Shown: piece after piece, positions 19,001-27,148 of the stretch
How positions within the stretch are numbered: position 1 is the first letter of the stretch
Layout of the letters: each line of letters begins with the position of its first letter
From: a virus
Virus record (IMG/VR): IMGVR_UViG_3300020452_000548
Coordinates: 1-64,000 of that record
Length of the DNA: 64,000 nt
Reading direction: 5' to 3' (one strand)
Position numbers and translations under genes: made by a program
Notes under the pieces: generated by a model
What the model was told of the DNA's origin: nothing
The model's database searches: none
What the model saw: the letters and a program-made list of their open reading frames with translations, nothing else

Positions 19001-21594
19001 TTGAGAGCTATGGATATACGACTAACACAGGAGATATTACATCAGTAGTAGCCGGAACAAATCTTTCGGGTGGAGCTACAAGTGGTGCAGCTACTCTCAA
19101 TGTAAGTGCAGATCCGTCATTCAGCACCGTTACAGTAGAAACAGAAATTATTCACGATGGGGATACAAATACAAAAATTGGATTTACTCCTGATGTGATA
19201 ACACTTGGTACAGGTGGCTCAACCAAACTCACAGCAAACAATTCGGGTATTAAGATAGGAAGCGGTGCTACTGTTACTACAATCGCCACCAGTTTTACAG
19301 ATAACGACACATCTTTGATGACTTCTGCCGCTATTGCAGATAAAATAGAATCATACGGATATGGAACAGGCGGGGGCGACATTACAGCAGTAGTAGCTGG
19401 AACAGGTCTGAGTGGCGGTGCAACAAGTGGTTCTGCAACTCTCAATGTAAGTGGTCTTACTGTTTCAGAATTAGCAGCAGGTAGTATTCAGTTAAGTTCC
19501 GAGTCATTTTCTGATGACGACACTTCTTTGATGACTTCTGCTGCTATTGCCGATAAGATTGAGGCTTATGGATATACTACCAACACAGGCGACATAACTG
19601 GGGTTACTGCGGGTACAGGTCTATCTGGTGGCGGTTCAAGTGGCGGTGTCACGCTCAATATTGATTTGAAAGATGAAGATGATATGACTTCAAACTCAGC
19701 GACTCACGCTGCATCCCAACAGTCAATCAAGACCTATGTTGATACTTCTGTATCTAACTTGGTCGCTTCTGCCCCTGCTGCGTTAGACACGCTAAACGAA
19801 TTGGCGGCAGCGATTAACGATGATGCTTCCTTCTCATCCACTATTACTACAAGCATCGGCACTAAGCTCGCTAAATCGAGCAACTTATCTGACTTAGCTA
19901 ATGCCGGAACAGCAAGAACCAACTTAGGGTTAGGAACGGGTGCGGTCTTAGATACCGCTACAATTGCTGATGGTGGAAGTGGTTTAGCCACCGCCGATCA
20001 GATACATACTTTCGTCACGGACTTTGGCTATACGACCAATACAGGCGACATTACAGCAGTAGTAGCTGGAACGGGATTGAGTGGCGGAGCTACCAGTGGA
20101 TCTGCTACGCTTAATGTGAGTGGATTGACTGTATCTGAGTTTGCAGCCAACTCAATTCAATTATCATCAGAATCCTTCGCCAATAACGATACATCAATAA
20201 TGACCTCAGCTGCTATTGAAGATAAGATTCTATCATACAGCTACACTACCAATACAGGTGACATTACAGGCGTAACTGCCGGAACGGGGTTATCGGGTGG
20301 AGGGTCAAGCGGTGGCGTAACTCTCAATGTAAGCGGTTTGACTGTATCTGAGTTTGCCGCTAATAGCATACAGCTCAGTAGCGAGTCCTTTTCTAACAAT
20401 GATACATCAATAATGACTTCTGCCGCTATTGAAGATAAGATTTTAGCATACGGATATACAACAAATACGGGCGATATAACTGGTGTTGATTTAACAGTAA
20501 CTTCTCCTATTACAATATCAAGTGAAACAAATACTGGTTCGGGTAGTTATTCAGCTACATTAGGGTTAGATGATCCTGCAAACCTATCGGAATTAAATGA
20601 ATCAACTGATGCTACCGATGATAAAATCCTGTTATGGGATGAATCGGCTGATGCTTGGAAGTATATGACACTTGATAATTTACAAGATGCAATTGATACT
20701 AATACGACATATTCTACAATGGGTAGCGGTAACTCATACGCTGCGGGTCTAACACCTGCGGGTAATGCTACTCATGGTGGGTATTTCCTTCGAAGAGATG
20801 GAACATGGGTAGTTCCGCCCGATACCGACACTAACACGACATATAGTGCGATGGGTAGCGGTAACTCATACGCAGCAGGGCTTGTTATTGCAGGTAGCTC
20901 TACTCACAATGATACATTCTTGAGGAAGGATGGAACATGGGCAACGCCTACCGATACTAATACTAACACTAACCAATTAACTACATTCAATATTGGTGTA
21001 GATACAAATAGTAATTCTACAACAATTGCTCATGGAGAAACATTGACATTTACAGGTGGAACAGGAATAGAAACTGAAACAACTGCTGATGGAACAGTTA
21101 CTATTACATCTACTGTTACAGATACTAACACTACCTACTCAGCTGGAACAGGTTTAGATTTGAGCAGTACTACCTTCAGCGTAGATGTATCTGACTTCAT
21201 GTCTAACGGCTCTAACAATAGAGTCCTAACGGCAACAGGCGCAGACGCTATGAACGCAGAAGCAAATATGACCTTTGATGGTTCAGCTTTGACTGTTGCC
21301 GGAACAATTCAAGGCTACAAGACCGTTATCAAGGCAGTTAGCTCTAACACATCATTAGTAGATGCTGATTCGGGCAAGACCATTTATTGGACTGGTGGGA
21401 CACTTACATTACCCGCTAATGCCGAAGCAGGTCAGCAGTTCGTTATCATCAACAATACAAATGGTGCAGCAACACCAAGCTTAGGTTCAGGCAACGCAAT
21501 CGCAACAAACTGGACAGCTCACGCTGCTATGGCCGATGAAACCGCAAGAACCTACATTAGCCCTGTAGCTGATAAGTGGATATACATCGGGTGA
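13027..21594 (+). CDS. giant repeat-built tail fibre protein
   Basis: 2855 aa, GTG start with GGGGTGA 5 nt upstream. Residues 1 to about 170 are a non-repetitive, charged domain (virion-attachment candidate, RLSEIRNEVRRILHGFRKGD). From about residue 195 to 2480 the protein is built from three repeat modules: a Gly/Thr strand module (GDITGVTAGTGLSGGGSSG type, about 13 copies), a helix module (SSESFADNDTSLMTSAAI type, about 11 copies) and a longer module starting DEDDMxSxSATxxxSQQSIK (5 copies). These families are common in fibres of marine phages. The last 130 residues (from about TFDGSALTVAGTIQGYK) are unique and end in DKWIYIG, probably the tip. Host contact is the expected role. Confidence 0.85.
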   Translation: MTDAIAILVNILDANWSKAPKPSIQDIANIDKGDGKRVRLQDKDVIRIFETAHNESQPELLYDFVNEHINLTIDIRTVKSRKRLSEIRNEVRRILHGFRKGDNKNIDRVIFKTRTDLSDRAKKLFRYTMQFEVVTFSLSAGSDVSFINPSTNDIVGADVWQSYDPQLTEFANLTPTNNHAVVAIDGVWTTQELGDITSVTAGTGLTGGGSSGAVTLNVSGITVSEIAANSLQISSESFADNDTSLMTSAAIQDKILSYGYTTQVGDITGVTAGTGLSGGGSSGSVTLNLDLKDEDDMSSDSATHASSQQSIKAYVDTKVTDLVASAPGALDTLNELAAAINDDSSFHTTITNLVGTKLAKSSNLSDLTNAGTARTNLGVDAAGTDNSTNVTLITSSHDYLSISSQAITLGQIDVSDDTNLAVSSPITLTGDTVGLADPVTLSQLDEASDATDDKILLWDESASAWKYMTLDNLQDSIDTSSANTDTTYTLAASDSSSDALIDLIAGGSGSGTVSVKLVAGSNITITPDTSTTPDQITIASAHPNISAASSVDNSGRTYIQDITLDSDGHVTGIASATESVTDTDTTYSISAVDSGDDAIIRLTAGGSGTGNDDITLEAGTNITITPSGDTITIATNAADIEGVVAGTGLTGGGTSGTVTLNVSGLTVSELAANSIQLSSESFADNDTSLMTSAAIQDKILSYGYSTDSNSFRTVTAGGNTLGASETLAFTAGTGITIAESGGAVTITNSVSDTNTFRPITAGGNTLGSSETLAFTAGSNITISESSGAVTIASTDTNTQLTLHDEDDFSSNSATAAASQQSIKAYVDSQVSGIVDTAPAALNTLNELAAALNDDASFSTTITTSIGTKLAKSSNLSDLANAGTARTNLGLGAAAVKGVATDGSGGVADGEGDLVTGNAVFDYIAAQNFATSGSSNFVVGDITGQAAITSGLASTDEFVISDAGVLKKMDTSVLQTYMQNNLTFTTNTNTTYTAGTGLLLNGTVFSLNDPASVSQLTDDGAGSTTIVDDADQIYIWDNSEGDWNYIRIDDLQDKIDTNTVRTVTAGGNTLGASETLAFTAGSNVTITESAGAVTIASTDTNTTYSVGDGGLTQNNFTNTLKTKLDGIATSANNYAISSDLLDEDDMASNSATKVASQQSIKTYIDNKTASIVDSAPDALDTLNELAAALNDDASFSTTVTTSIGTKLAKSSNLSDLVNAGTARTNLGLGTAAVKAVATDGSSGVADGEAGLVTGNAVYDYIDAQGFGSGAGDITAVVAGTGLSGGATSGSATLNVSGLTVSEFAANSIQLSSESFADNDTSVMTSAAIADKIESYGYSTTTGDITGVTAGTGLSGGGSSGSVTLNVSGITVSELAGASLTTSSESFADNDTTLMTSAAINDRIESFGYTTNAGDITGVTAGTGLSGGGSSGSVTLNVDLKDEDDMASDSATHAASQQSIKAYVDAEVSGLVASAPGALDTLNELAAAINDDASFSSTITTSIGTKLAKSSNLSDLANAGTARTNLGLGTGAVLDTAAIADGGSGLATADQIHTFVTDFGYTTNTGDITAVVAGTGLSGGATSGSATLNVSGLTVSEFAANSIQLSSESFADNDTSVMTSAAIQDKIEAYGYTTNTGDITAVVAGTGLSGGATSGSATLNVSGLTVSELAANSLQLSSESFSDDDTSLMTSAAIQDKIEAYGYTTNTGDITGVDLTVTSPITISSETNTTSGSYSATLGLDDPANLSELNESTDATDDKILLWDESAGSWKYMTLDNLQDSIDTTASGGIGGSIANTQVAFGSGTNITGSSTFFYTDATNTLNIANGAAAGTLTSGSHNLILRNSAATGHSKITIAYDSVAAANSHIELETDGTGNVEIHKEGAVVFKLPNTIGSSGQILKVPSSGTILEWGDSGTTYSAGTNISLSGTTFNVDDAFLVNNANDTTSGVITAGGFTTAGSVTIGGHAFDDIDIGSEFVDTDDHIMSSGAIKEKIESYGYTTNTGDITSVVAGTNLSGGATSGAATLNVSADPSFSTVTVETEIIHDGDTNTKIGFTPDVITLGTGGSTKLTANNSGIKIGSGATVTTIATSFTDNDTSLMTSAAIADKIESYGYGTGGGDITAVVAGTGLSGGATSGSATLNVSGLTVSELAAGSIQLSSESFSDDDTSLMTSAAIADKIEAYGYTTNTGDITGVTAGTGLSGGGSSGGVTLNIDLKDEDDMTSNSATHAASQQSIKTYVDTSVSNLVASAPAALDTLNELAAAINDDASFSSTITTSIGTKLAKSSNLSDLANAGTARTNLGLGTGAVLDTATIADGGSGLATADQIHTFVTDFGYTTNTGDITAVVAGTGLSGGATSGSATLNVSGLTVSEFAANSIQLSSESFANNDTSIMTSAAIEDKILSYSYTTNTGDITGVTAGTGLSGGGSSGGVTLNVSGLTVSEFAANSIQLSSESFSNNDTSIMTSAAIEDKILAYGYTTNTGDITGVDLTVTSPITISSETNTGSGSYSATLGLDDPANLSELNESTDATDDKILLWDESADAWKYMTLDNLQDAIDTNTTYSTMGSGNSYAAGLTPAGNATHGGYFLRRDGTWVVPPDTDTNTTYSAMGSGNSYAAGLVIAGSSTHNDTFLRKDGTWATPTDTNTNTNQLTTFNIGVDTNSNSTTIAHGETLTFTGGTGIETETTADGTVTITSTVTDTNTTYSAGTGLDLSSTTFSVDVSDFMSNGSNNRVLTATGADAMNAEANMTFDGSALTVAGTIQGYKTVIKAVSSNTSLVDADSGKTIYWTGGTLTLPANAEAGQQFVIINNTNGAATPSLGSGNAIATNWTAHAAMADETARTYISPVADKWIYIG
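13606..20480 (+). repeat. protein-level tandem repeats of the fibre gene
   Basis: Interspersed copies of three modules. The longest module (about 90 codons) begins near 13894, 15429, 16441, 17335 and 19663. Copies encode nearly the same residues, but their DNA differs at many third positions, so the repeats are old and kept by selection on protein rather than recent duplications. Confidence 0.85.
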
Positions 21595-21598
21595 TTCA

Positions 21599-23557
21599 AT
21601 GGCATACATGAAAGGTCTGATTGGCTGTATTCAACAATTTGAATCTGCTAACGAAGCAGACCCCGATATTTGGGCTAAGACATTATCCGGCTTCAATAGT
21701 GGCAATATTGATCAGACTTACGATTTAGACGGCAAAACAACATACGCTCATGGCGTTGGGCTAAAACCAGACGGTTCTATTTTGTTTGCGGGTTCAATGG
21801 CGGGAACATTCAATGATTATGTGATTGAATACCCCCTAAGTACCAACTTTGACCTTTCAACGGCATCCGTATCAAGCACAGCTTCAGACCACTTATCTAT
21901 CGGCACTTACGAACACCTACTCGGTGGTTTTGATTTTGCAGATGATGGTAGTAAGCTCTTCACATTTGGAAGGACTGTTGTTGATAGGTGGGATTTATCC
22001 ACCGCTTATGACCTCTCAACAGGATCTCATGTAACGAACACATTATCAGTTTCAAGTCAAACCACTACTATGTATGATGGCTATGTGAGAAATGATGGCC
22101 TAAAGCTATATGTTGTTGGCTATCAACCAGACAATGTAGATGAATATGACTTATCAACGGCTTATGATTTAGGCACAGCGAGTCATAATCAATCATTTGA
22201 CATATCGGCAAAATCAGTAGTTACATCTGGACTCCATTTTTCAAGTGATGGATATGCCTTTGTAGTGTATGATAATAGTGGTGGCGATTGTCACAAATAC
22301 AATCTTACAACTGCATGGGATATATCAACAGCAGCATTTCATTCGTCATCGGGGGGTTTTGGATTAAGCACGGGTGGCGGTATTTGGTTTGATGACGATT
22401 GGAGTTATCTGTATATCATAGAAGAAACGGATGATGAAGTTAATAGAGTCGTGTTAGCTCAAATACCCGGAGTGCCTACAAGTTTAGCAATAACCACAGC
22501 TTCAACTTCACAGCTAAACCTATCTTGGTCAGATGGTTCGGGTAGTGGAAGCACGGATTCATACACAATTGATCGCTCTCTTTCATCCGGTTCGGGATAT
22601 TCGCAAATTGCGTCAGGTGTTACGGCAACATCATATAACGATACTGGATTAAGTGCAGGGACACGGTACTATTACAGAATCAAAGCTGTAAATACTGAAG
22701 GCACCAGTGCATATTCAAGTATAGAGAACCGTTTTACATTACCTAATCAAGTTTCTGGACTGTCTGCAAGTGCGGTATCAAATACTCAAATCAATTTGTC
22801 ATGGAATAACCCCACAGGCACGGAAGCCGGATACAAAATTGAACGATCCACATCATCCGGTTCGGGATATTCTCAGATTGGGACTACAGCATCCACATCT
22901 TATAATGCAACGGGATTGACATTGAATACCACTTATTACTTTAGAGTTCGAGCATATACCGACCCCGGAGGGGATGGAGCTTATTCTTCTGTAGCTAACG
23001 CAACTACTCAGAATAATGCAAGCGCACCATCAGGGGTAAGCATAGCAACCAGCTCAAGTGGAAATTACAATAATGCGGTCAGTATTGAATTGACTACACT
23101 TGGGGCTTCCGGTCAAAATCCTATGACATCAGCACCCGCATCTGATGGTAGTGGTTTTTCAAGTAATCAAGTGACATTAGATCTGGTTTTTGGTCAAGAT
23201 TACAATCAGGCTCTATTGAATAATAGCGGTATTCTAAGATGGGCTGTGAGAGCTTATATTCGTGCATCAGGGGCTACTAGCTACGCATGGGATTTAAGCG
23301 GTGCTACTGTAAATCAAGACACCTTTAGCGCACTTGCGAGTGTCAGCACATCTGGTACGCCATCAACAGCTCAAGATTGCACGGGTACGGGCGGAATAGG
23401 CGAAACGGCTGTTGCGGAACACAATTCAGGAGGAAGAGGATATTTGTTGTTGAGTCAATCGGGCGATGGGTTTCATTTTGATGTTGATGCTACTGCTACT
23501 AATAGCTCAGGCAGTACCACAGCCACGCAACTTAAAGTGAATATAGAGATTCCGTGA
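21599..23557 (+). CDS. propeller-like protein with two fibronectin type III domains
   Basis: 652 aa, ATG with GGGTGA 4 nt upstream. Residues about 40-285 consist of repeated blade-like units (DGSILFAGS, DGSKLFTFGR, DGLKLYVVGY, DGYAFVVYD, DWSYLYIIEE) with DLSTAYDLSTA linkers: a beta-propeller pattern with about five or six visible blades. Residues about 290-380 and 382-475 are two FN3 domains (LNLSWSDGSG, YYYRIKAVNTEGTSAYS; INLSWNNPTG, YYFRVRAYTD). The C-terminal about 170 residues are Ser/Thr-rich strands. FN3 and propeller units in phage tails commonly bind surface sugars. The gene lies just after the fibre and is probably part of the host-contact apparatus. Confidence 0.75.
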   Translation: MAYMKGLIGCIQQFESANEADPDIWAKTLSGFNSGNIDQTYDLDGKTTYAHGVGLKPDGSILFAGSMAGTFNDYVIEYPLSTNFDLSTASVSSTASDHLSIGTYEHLLGGFDFADDGSKLFTFGRTVVDRWDLSTAYDLSTGSHVTNTLSVSSQTTTMYDGYVRNDGLKLYVVGYQPDNVDEYDLSTAYDLGTASHNQSFDISAKSVVTSGLHFSSDGYAFVVYDNSGGDCHKYNLTTAWDISTAAFHSSSGGFGLSTGGGIWFDDDWSYLYIIEETDDEVNRVVLAQIPGVPTSLAITTASTSQLNLSWSDGSGSGSTDSYTIDRSLSSGSGYSQIASGVTATSYNDTGLSAGTRYYYRIKAVNTEGTSAYSSIENRFTLPNQVSGLSASAVSNTQINLSWNNPTGTEAGYKIERSTSSGSGYSQIGTTASTSYNATGLTLNTTYYFRVRAYTDPGGDGAYSSVANATTQNNASAPSGVSIATSSSGNYNNAVSIELTTLGASGQNPMTSAPASDGSGFSSNQVTLDLVFGQDYNQALLNNSGILRWAVRAYIRASGATSYAWDLSGATVNQDTFSALASVSTSGTPSTAQDCTGTGGIGETAVAEHNSGGRGYLLLSQSGDGFHFDVDATATNSSGSTTATQLKVNIEIP

Positions 23558-23561
23558 TAAT

Positions 23562-24173
23562 ATGAGTCGTTGGGAGGTAACAGGAATACCTGAAGGAGAA
23601 TCAGGGCGATTTTCTATACAGATATTAGATTATCAAAGGGTTGATACCGAGCCAAAAGGCCCTTTATCTTGGCAGACTTATTGTAAATATGCAGATTTGC
23701 CCGATGGAACATATACTGTTTTGTTTGAGGCTTATGGCCCTCAAAACGCTAAGCTCAATATAATGCAAGACTCACCGAGAGAATACAAAGAACATAAATG
23801 GGTTACTGAGAGAAGTGGTTCTGTTCTTATTGGCGGTTTAGGGATAGGGATGATTAACATCCCCCTATTAGCTTCAGACGATATTACAAGCGTTACTATT
23901 GTTGAAAAAGAGCAAGATGTGATTGATTTGGTTTGGGAACATTGTTCGAAAGATGACCGATTTACATTGATTCATGCCGATATAGACACATGGGAAGCCC
24001 CAGAAGGAAGCTATTGGGATTTCGCTTGGTTTGATACTTGGCTTACTCACGAAGAACCGATAGAAGAATACATCCAAAGAATGTTTGAGAAGTATGGAGA
24101 TTTCGTAGGCGACATAAACGGTTGGAATTGGCCTTACATTCCTGTCAAGGATGATAGCATTCAAGAACCATAA
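23562..24173 (+). CDS. Rossmann-fold SAM-methyltransferase-like protein
   Basis: 203 aa, ATG 4 nt after the previous stop. Residues 1 to about 80 form a beta-rich lead domain. From about residue 85 the order is that of a class I SAM-binding fold of the spermidine-synthase type: SVLIGGLGIGMINIPLL (Gly-rich motif I), VTIVEKEQDVIDL (acidic residue after strand 2), LIHADIDTWEAP, and YWDFAWFDTW (strand 4). The segments after strand 4 are short, so a substrate-binding domain is small or missing. A methyl acceptor cannot be named. It lies among tail-fibre genes, where it could modify a virion protein or be a retained structural fold. Confidence 0.65.
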   Translation: MSRWEVTGIPEGESGRFSIQILDYQRVDTEPKGPLSWQTYCKYADLPDGTYTVLFEAYGPQNAKLNIMQDSPREYKEHKWVTERSGSVLIGGLGIGMINIPLLASDDITSVTIVEKEQDVIDLVWEHCSKDDRFTLIHADIDTWEAPEGSYWDFAWFDTWLTHEEPIEEYIQRMFEKYGDFVGDINGWNWPYIPVKDDSIQEP

Positions 24174-24190
24174 GCCATCCCCCTGCACTA

Positions 24191-24466
24191 ATGGCGAAGA
24201 AAGGCAAGTCTGAAAAGGTCGAAGAAACAGTAGAACCGCAAGAGCGTGTTATATCAGGAGAAGAGCTTTTGAATATGCTCAAGCGATCTGAAGTTATTTC
24301 TGCCGATAGATTAGTTTTCGTTAGAGCTTTAGAGAGATTCTATGCAGCCGTTGATGGTGCAAGAACGCAATTATTGAACGATATTAGCGAGATTCAGAAT
24401 GCAATCCGCATTAGAGATGAGGGCGTTATACCGGAAAATCAAGAACCAGACGCTGAAGAAGAATGA
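24191..24466 (+). CDS. small charged protein of unknown function
   Basis: 91 aa, ATG with poor SD. Lys/Glu-rich start, a helical core (ISADRLVFVRALERFYAAV), and an acidic end. No motif. It closes the fibre block; a short gap with a T-rich stretch and a TATA-like element follows before the tail tube candidate. Could be a fibre-assembly chaperone by position; unknown. Confidence 0.6.
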   Translation: MAKKGKSEKVEETVEPQERVISGEELLNMLKRSEVISADRLVFVRALERFYAAVDGARTQLLNDISEIQNAIRIRDEGVIPENQEPDAEEE

Positions 24467-24480
24467 TTTTTAGCAACTGC

Positions 24481-24496
24481 TTAAGAACGATTGTCC
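24481..24496 (+). promoter_or_regulatory. TATA-like promoter TTAAGAACGATTGTCC
   Basis: Lies in the gap before the tail tube candidate and resembles the elements at 336 and 9912 (shared TTRA...GATTGT). The first base is 37 nt ahead of the ATG at 24518, giving a very short leader. A T5 run at 24466-24470 precedes it. Confidence 0.35.
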
Positions 24497-24517
24497 TTCG
24501 TAGTCTATTTGATAGCC

Positions 24518-26719
24518 ATGGCGAACACGCTTTACAAAGGTGACTTAGCGGAAGTATCATTCGGCAAGGAAACCGGACTTAGAATTGATGGAAAAACATC
24601 TCAAGCCAATTGGGTTCATACTTCGGTATCTGGAAATACCAGTCTTTTGACATTGGGTGCTGACGAATACTGGACAGCAACAGGCCCTGATTTGAAACTG
24701 CCCGATAACATACTTGTTGGTTGCACAATGAGGATTGAAGGCGGGGGTGCTTATTCCGCAGATGACTTTGCTACCACTAAGAGAACATATTACATTACTG
24801 CAAATGATACTGGAGCAGGTACGATTACCGTTCAACCTGCTTTATTGACTACTGCCGCAACAGCGACTACAGATGACGATAACTTGGTAATTGATTTCTA
24901 TCGGTGTCCTACCTTTGAATCAACTATGACTACAACTAATCAGCAGGTAAAGACGGATCAGTTCATTGGCTTGTTGAATGAGTTCGCAATACCCGAACCA
25001 GAAATTGATGTTAGACAACAGCACATTGTAGGTCTTGGAAGAGATGTAAATATCCTAACAAGCGGGAGAGAAACCCTATCGGGCGGTTCTATGCAACTAA
25101 ATGCACATACTCTAAGGTGGATGAAATACGCATTGGGCGGTCATTCGGCCAAGAGTCAAGGTGAGTTCGCATACAGCTCGGCAGCAGGGACAGCGATAGG
25201 TGGCTTCCCTCTAAATATCAAAACGGGTTCAGTTTCCGCTACTTTTGCAGCTCAAGGATATGGCGTTTCAGACGACACAGACACTTCAATCACCGCAACA
25301 AATAGCTCGGCTCTTACTATGACAGGAAATAGCCTAACGGGTAATTTCCTATTGGGTGGAATGGTTACGGCAGACACAGGCACGGACATTACATTTGATA
25401 CTGCAATCGCAACCACATTCGAAAACGCCCTTACAACGGGTGGAATCTTCAAGGTTCTCTCAGCTACGGGTGCTGTCCTCTATGGATCCTACGGTTCAGC
25501 TTCTGGGGCGGTTTTGAGTAGCTGTGCAGATATAGATTCTGGAGCTTTAGCGAGGGCGCAGACTGAAGATAAAGCGGTTTATCTGTTAGGTAGTGTTACT
25601 GCTAACATATCTGCGGGCGATATTAGAATCAAAGTCGGTTCGGCTAATGCTGCTAAGTTCACAGCTGGAACAAGTTATGTGCAAATCATAGACAAAGACA
25701 AGCACACCATACCGGGGCAAGATGCAGCTGAAACAGATCGTCAGATATTCAAGAATGAGCTTAGAAGAGTTATAGCAATAGGCACATCTAACGGTAATGA
25801 TGCCGATTATATTTATGTGGAAGAACCACTAACATTTGACCACACATCTACATCATGTGGCGTTGAGAGGCTACAATACACCGGAACGAGCAATCAAAGA
25901 GGAAGCCCACACATAGATGCAACATCAAAAGAGCTACAATTCGGTGTGACTCATACTTTGTTCGGACACAATGTATTGCCTTCATTCACGGTTGAGCAAT
26001 CCTTTAGGCAGAAAGACGCAGATGTGGATTCAAAGCAATTGCTTCGTCTGTATAGCGGGTGCAAGGCTACTGAAGCTACCATTGATGCTGATTCTGAGGG
26101 CGAAGTCAAACTAAACCTAAGTTATGAAGCTGCAAGGCACTACACCGCTACAACAAACACGATGAAGCCTCACAGGATGTTTGACAATACTGCTGAATCT
26201 GCGGTAAATAGAAAAATATCTGGTATTGCAGTAGATGGTGAGAAACCATATCTGTTCCAAGATGTGAATGTTGAAGTGTTCGGCAGACCAGTCCTTAGAG
26301 GAACACAGTTCAGCCTATCTGTAACTAATAATTTGGAATCACGATGGTTTATTCGAGGATATGAAGGCACTACCGTTGATAACGATCAGATTCAACACGG
26401 TGCAACACAACTTCCACTTGAGATTACTGAGGGCAAGAGAGAATACAGCTTCTCTATGCAGGTAATGGTTGAGGATGAGAGGCTTTGGGATGAATTGAGA
26501 ACCAGAAAACATCACAAAAACACCAATGACATTACAATCACTATGACTAAGGTTGGAAGTAATGCAACAAGAGAAACTGCGACCATTACTTTAGAGGACT
26601 ATACGATTACTAAATCGGAACACCAAGTTCCGTCTGATAAATCTCCCGTCATGGCTGATGTGGAGATAGTCGTAAGGCACATGAAGGTGTCTGAAAACTC
26701 GCCATACTTCATACTATGA
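24518..26719 (+). CDS. probable major tail tube protein
   Basis: 733 aa from ATG 24518; the in-frame TTG at 24491 lies in promoter-like sequence. Residues about 145-215 (QFIGLLNEFAIPEPEIDVRQ, GLGRDVNILTSGRETLSGGS, LRWMKYALGG) and about 500-730 (SFRQKDADVDSKQLLRLYSG, LPLEITEGKREYSFSMQVMV) have the look of tail tube proteins, with beta-rich inserts in the middle. It is much longer than a usual tube protein (150-400 aa), so added surface domains are likely. Assignment leans on position: it is followed by the SAP gene, the frameshifted chaperones and the tape measure, the usual order in long-tailed viruses. Confidence 0.6.
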   Translation: MANTLYKGDLAEVSFGKETGLRIDGKTSQANWVHTSVSGNTSLLTLGADEYWTATGPDLKLPDNILVGCTMRIEGGGAYSADDFATTKRTYYITANDTGAGTITVQPALLTTAATATTDDDNLVIDFYRCPTFESTMTTTNQQVKTDQFIGLLNEFAIPEPEIDVRQQHIVGLGRDVNILTSGRETLSGGSMQLNAHTLRWMKYALGGHSAKSQGEFAYSSAAGTAIGGFPLNIKTGSVSATFAAQGYGVSDDTDTSITATNSSALTMTGNSLTGNFLLGGMVTADTGTDITFDTAIATTFENALTTGGIFKVLSATGAVLYGSYGSASGAVLSSCADIDSGALARAQTEDKAVYLLGSVTANISAGDIRIKVGSANAAKFTAGTSYVQIIDKDKHTIPGQDAAETDRQIFKNELRRVIAIGTSNGNDADYIYVEEPLTFDHTSTSCGVERLQYTGTSNQRGSPHIDATSKELQFGVTHTLFGHNVLPSFTVEQSFRQKDADVDSKQLLRLYSGCKATEATIDADSEGEVKLNLSYEAARHYTATTNTMKPHRMFDNTAESAVNRKISGIAVDGEKPYLFQDVNVEVFGRPVLRGTQFSLSVTNNLESRWFIRGYEGTTVDNDQIQHGATQLPLEITEGKREYSFSMQVMVEDERLWDELRTRKHHKNTNDITITMTKVGSNATRETATITLEDYTITKSEHQVPSDKSPVMADVEIVVRHMKVSENSPYFIL

Positions 26720-26758
26720 TGAAAACTGTTATGAAAGAGAGAAAGATGAGATGATACA

Positions 26759-27148
26759 ATGAGGATACATGGAACAGTAATTGTCGGTGGTTCAAGCCAC
26801 CTTGTTGATTGGACTATTGATGAAACGGGAACAATAACATCTGCGGGTGGTTTAAGCTCAGCAGGGCTATCTTGGACTGGTTCTTTGTTTATCCCTGTTG
26901 AGGTTGAAGCGGAAGCGGTTGTGACTGATAATTACGAAAGTTTGACGGTAGTAGATTTGAGAGTTCTCTTAACAGAAAGGGGAGAGCCAATTTATGGTAA
27001 CAAGAGCGATTTAATTACTCGACTTAGGGCTTGGGAAGCATCCAACCCCGATGGTGTTGGGGTTGTAGTGGAAGAAGCTGTGGAGGATTCGGGGGAGTCT
27101 GATGAAATAGCGGTTGATGGCGAGTCAGAAGGTGATACGATTGAGTAG
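26759..27148 (+). CDS. SAP-domain protein
   Basis: 129 aa, ATG after a 39-nt purine-rich gap. Residues 1-55 are beta-rich. Residues about 62-96 (LTVVDLRVLLTERGEPIYGN, then KSDLITRLRAWE) are a good match to the SAP helix-extension-helix domain that binds AT-rich DNA in many DNA-linked proteins. The tail is strongly acidic. The gene overlaps the first tail chaperone frame by 8 bp. A DNA-binding domain next to tail chaperones is unusual; it may act on genome ejection or be a structural reuse of the fold. Confidence 0.7.
   Translation: MRIHGTVIVGGSSHLVDWTIDETGTITSAGGLSSAGLSWTGSLFIPVEVEAEAVVTDNYESLTVVDLRVLLTERGEPIYGNKSDLITRLRAWEASNPDGVGVVVEEAVEDSGESDEIAVDGESEGDTIE

Noticed and set aside
13606-20480. 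Regularly spaced repeats that might be read as a CRISPR array or other DNA repeat
   Set aside because: The repeats are in frame within one long protein, differ at synonymous sites, and have no unique spacers.
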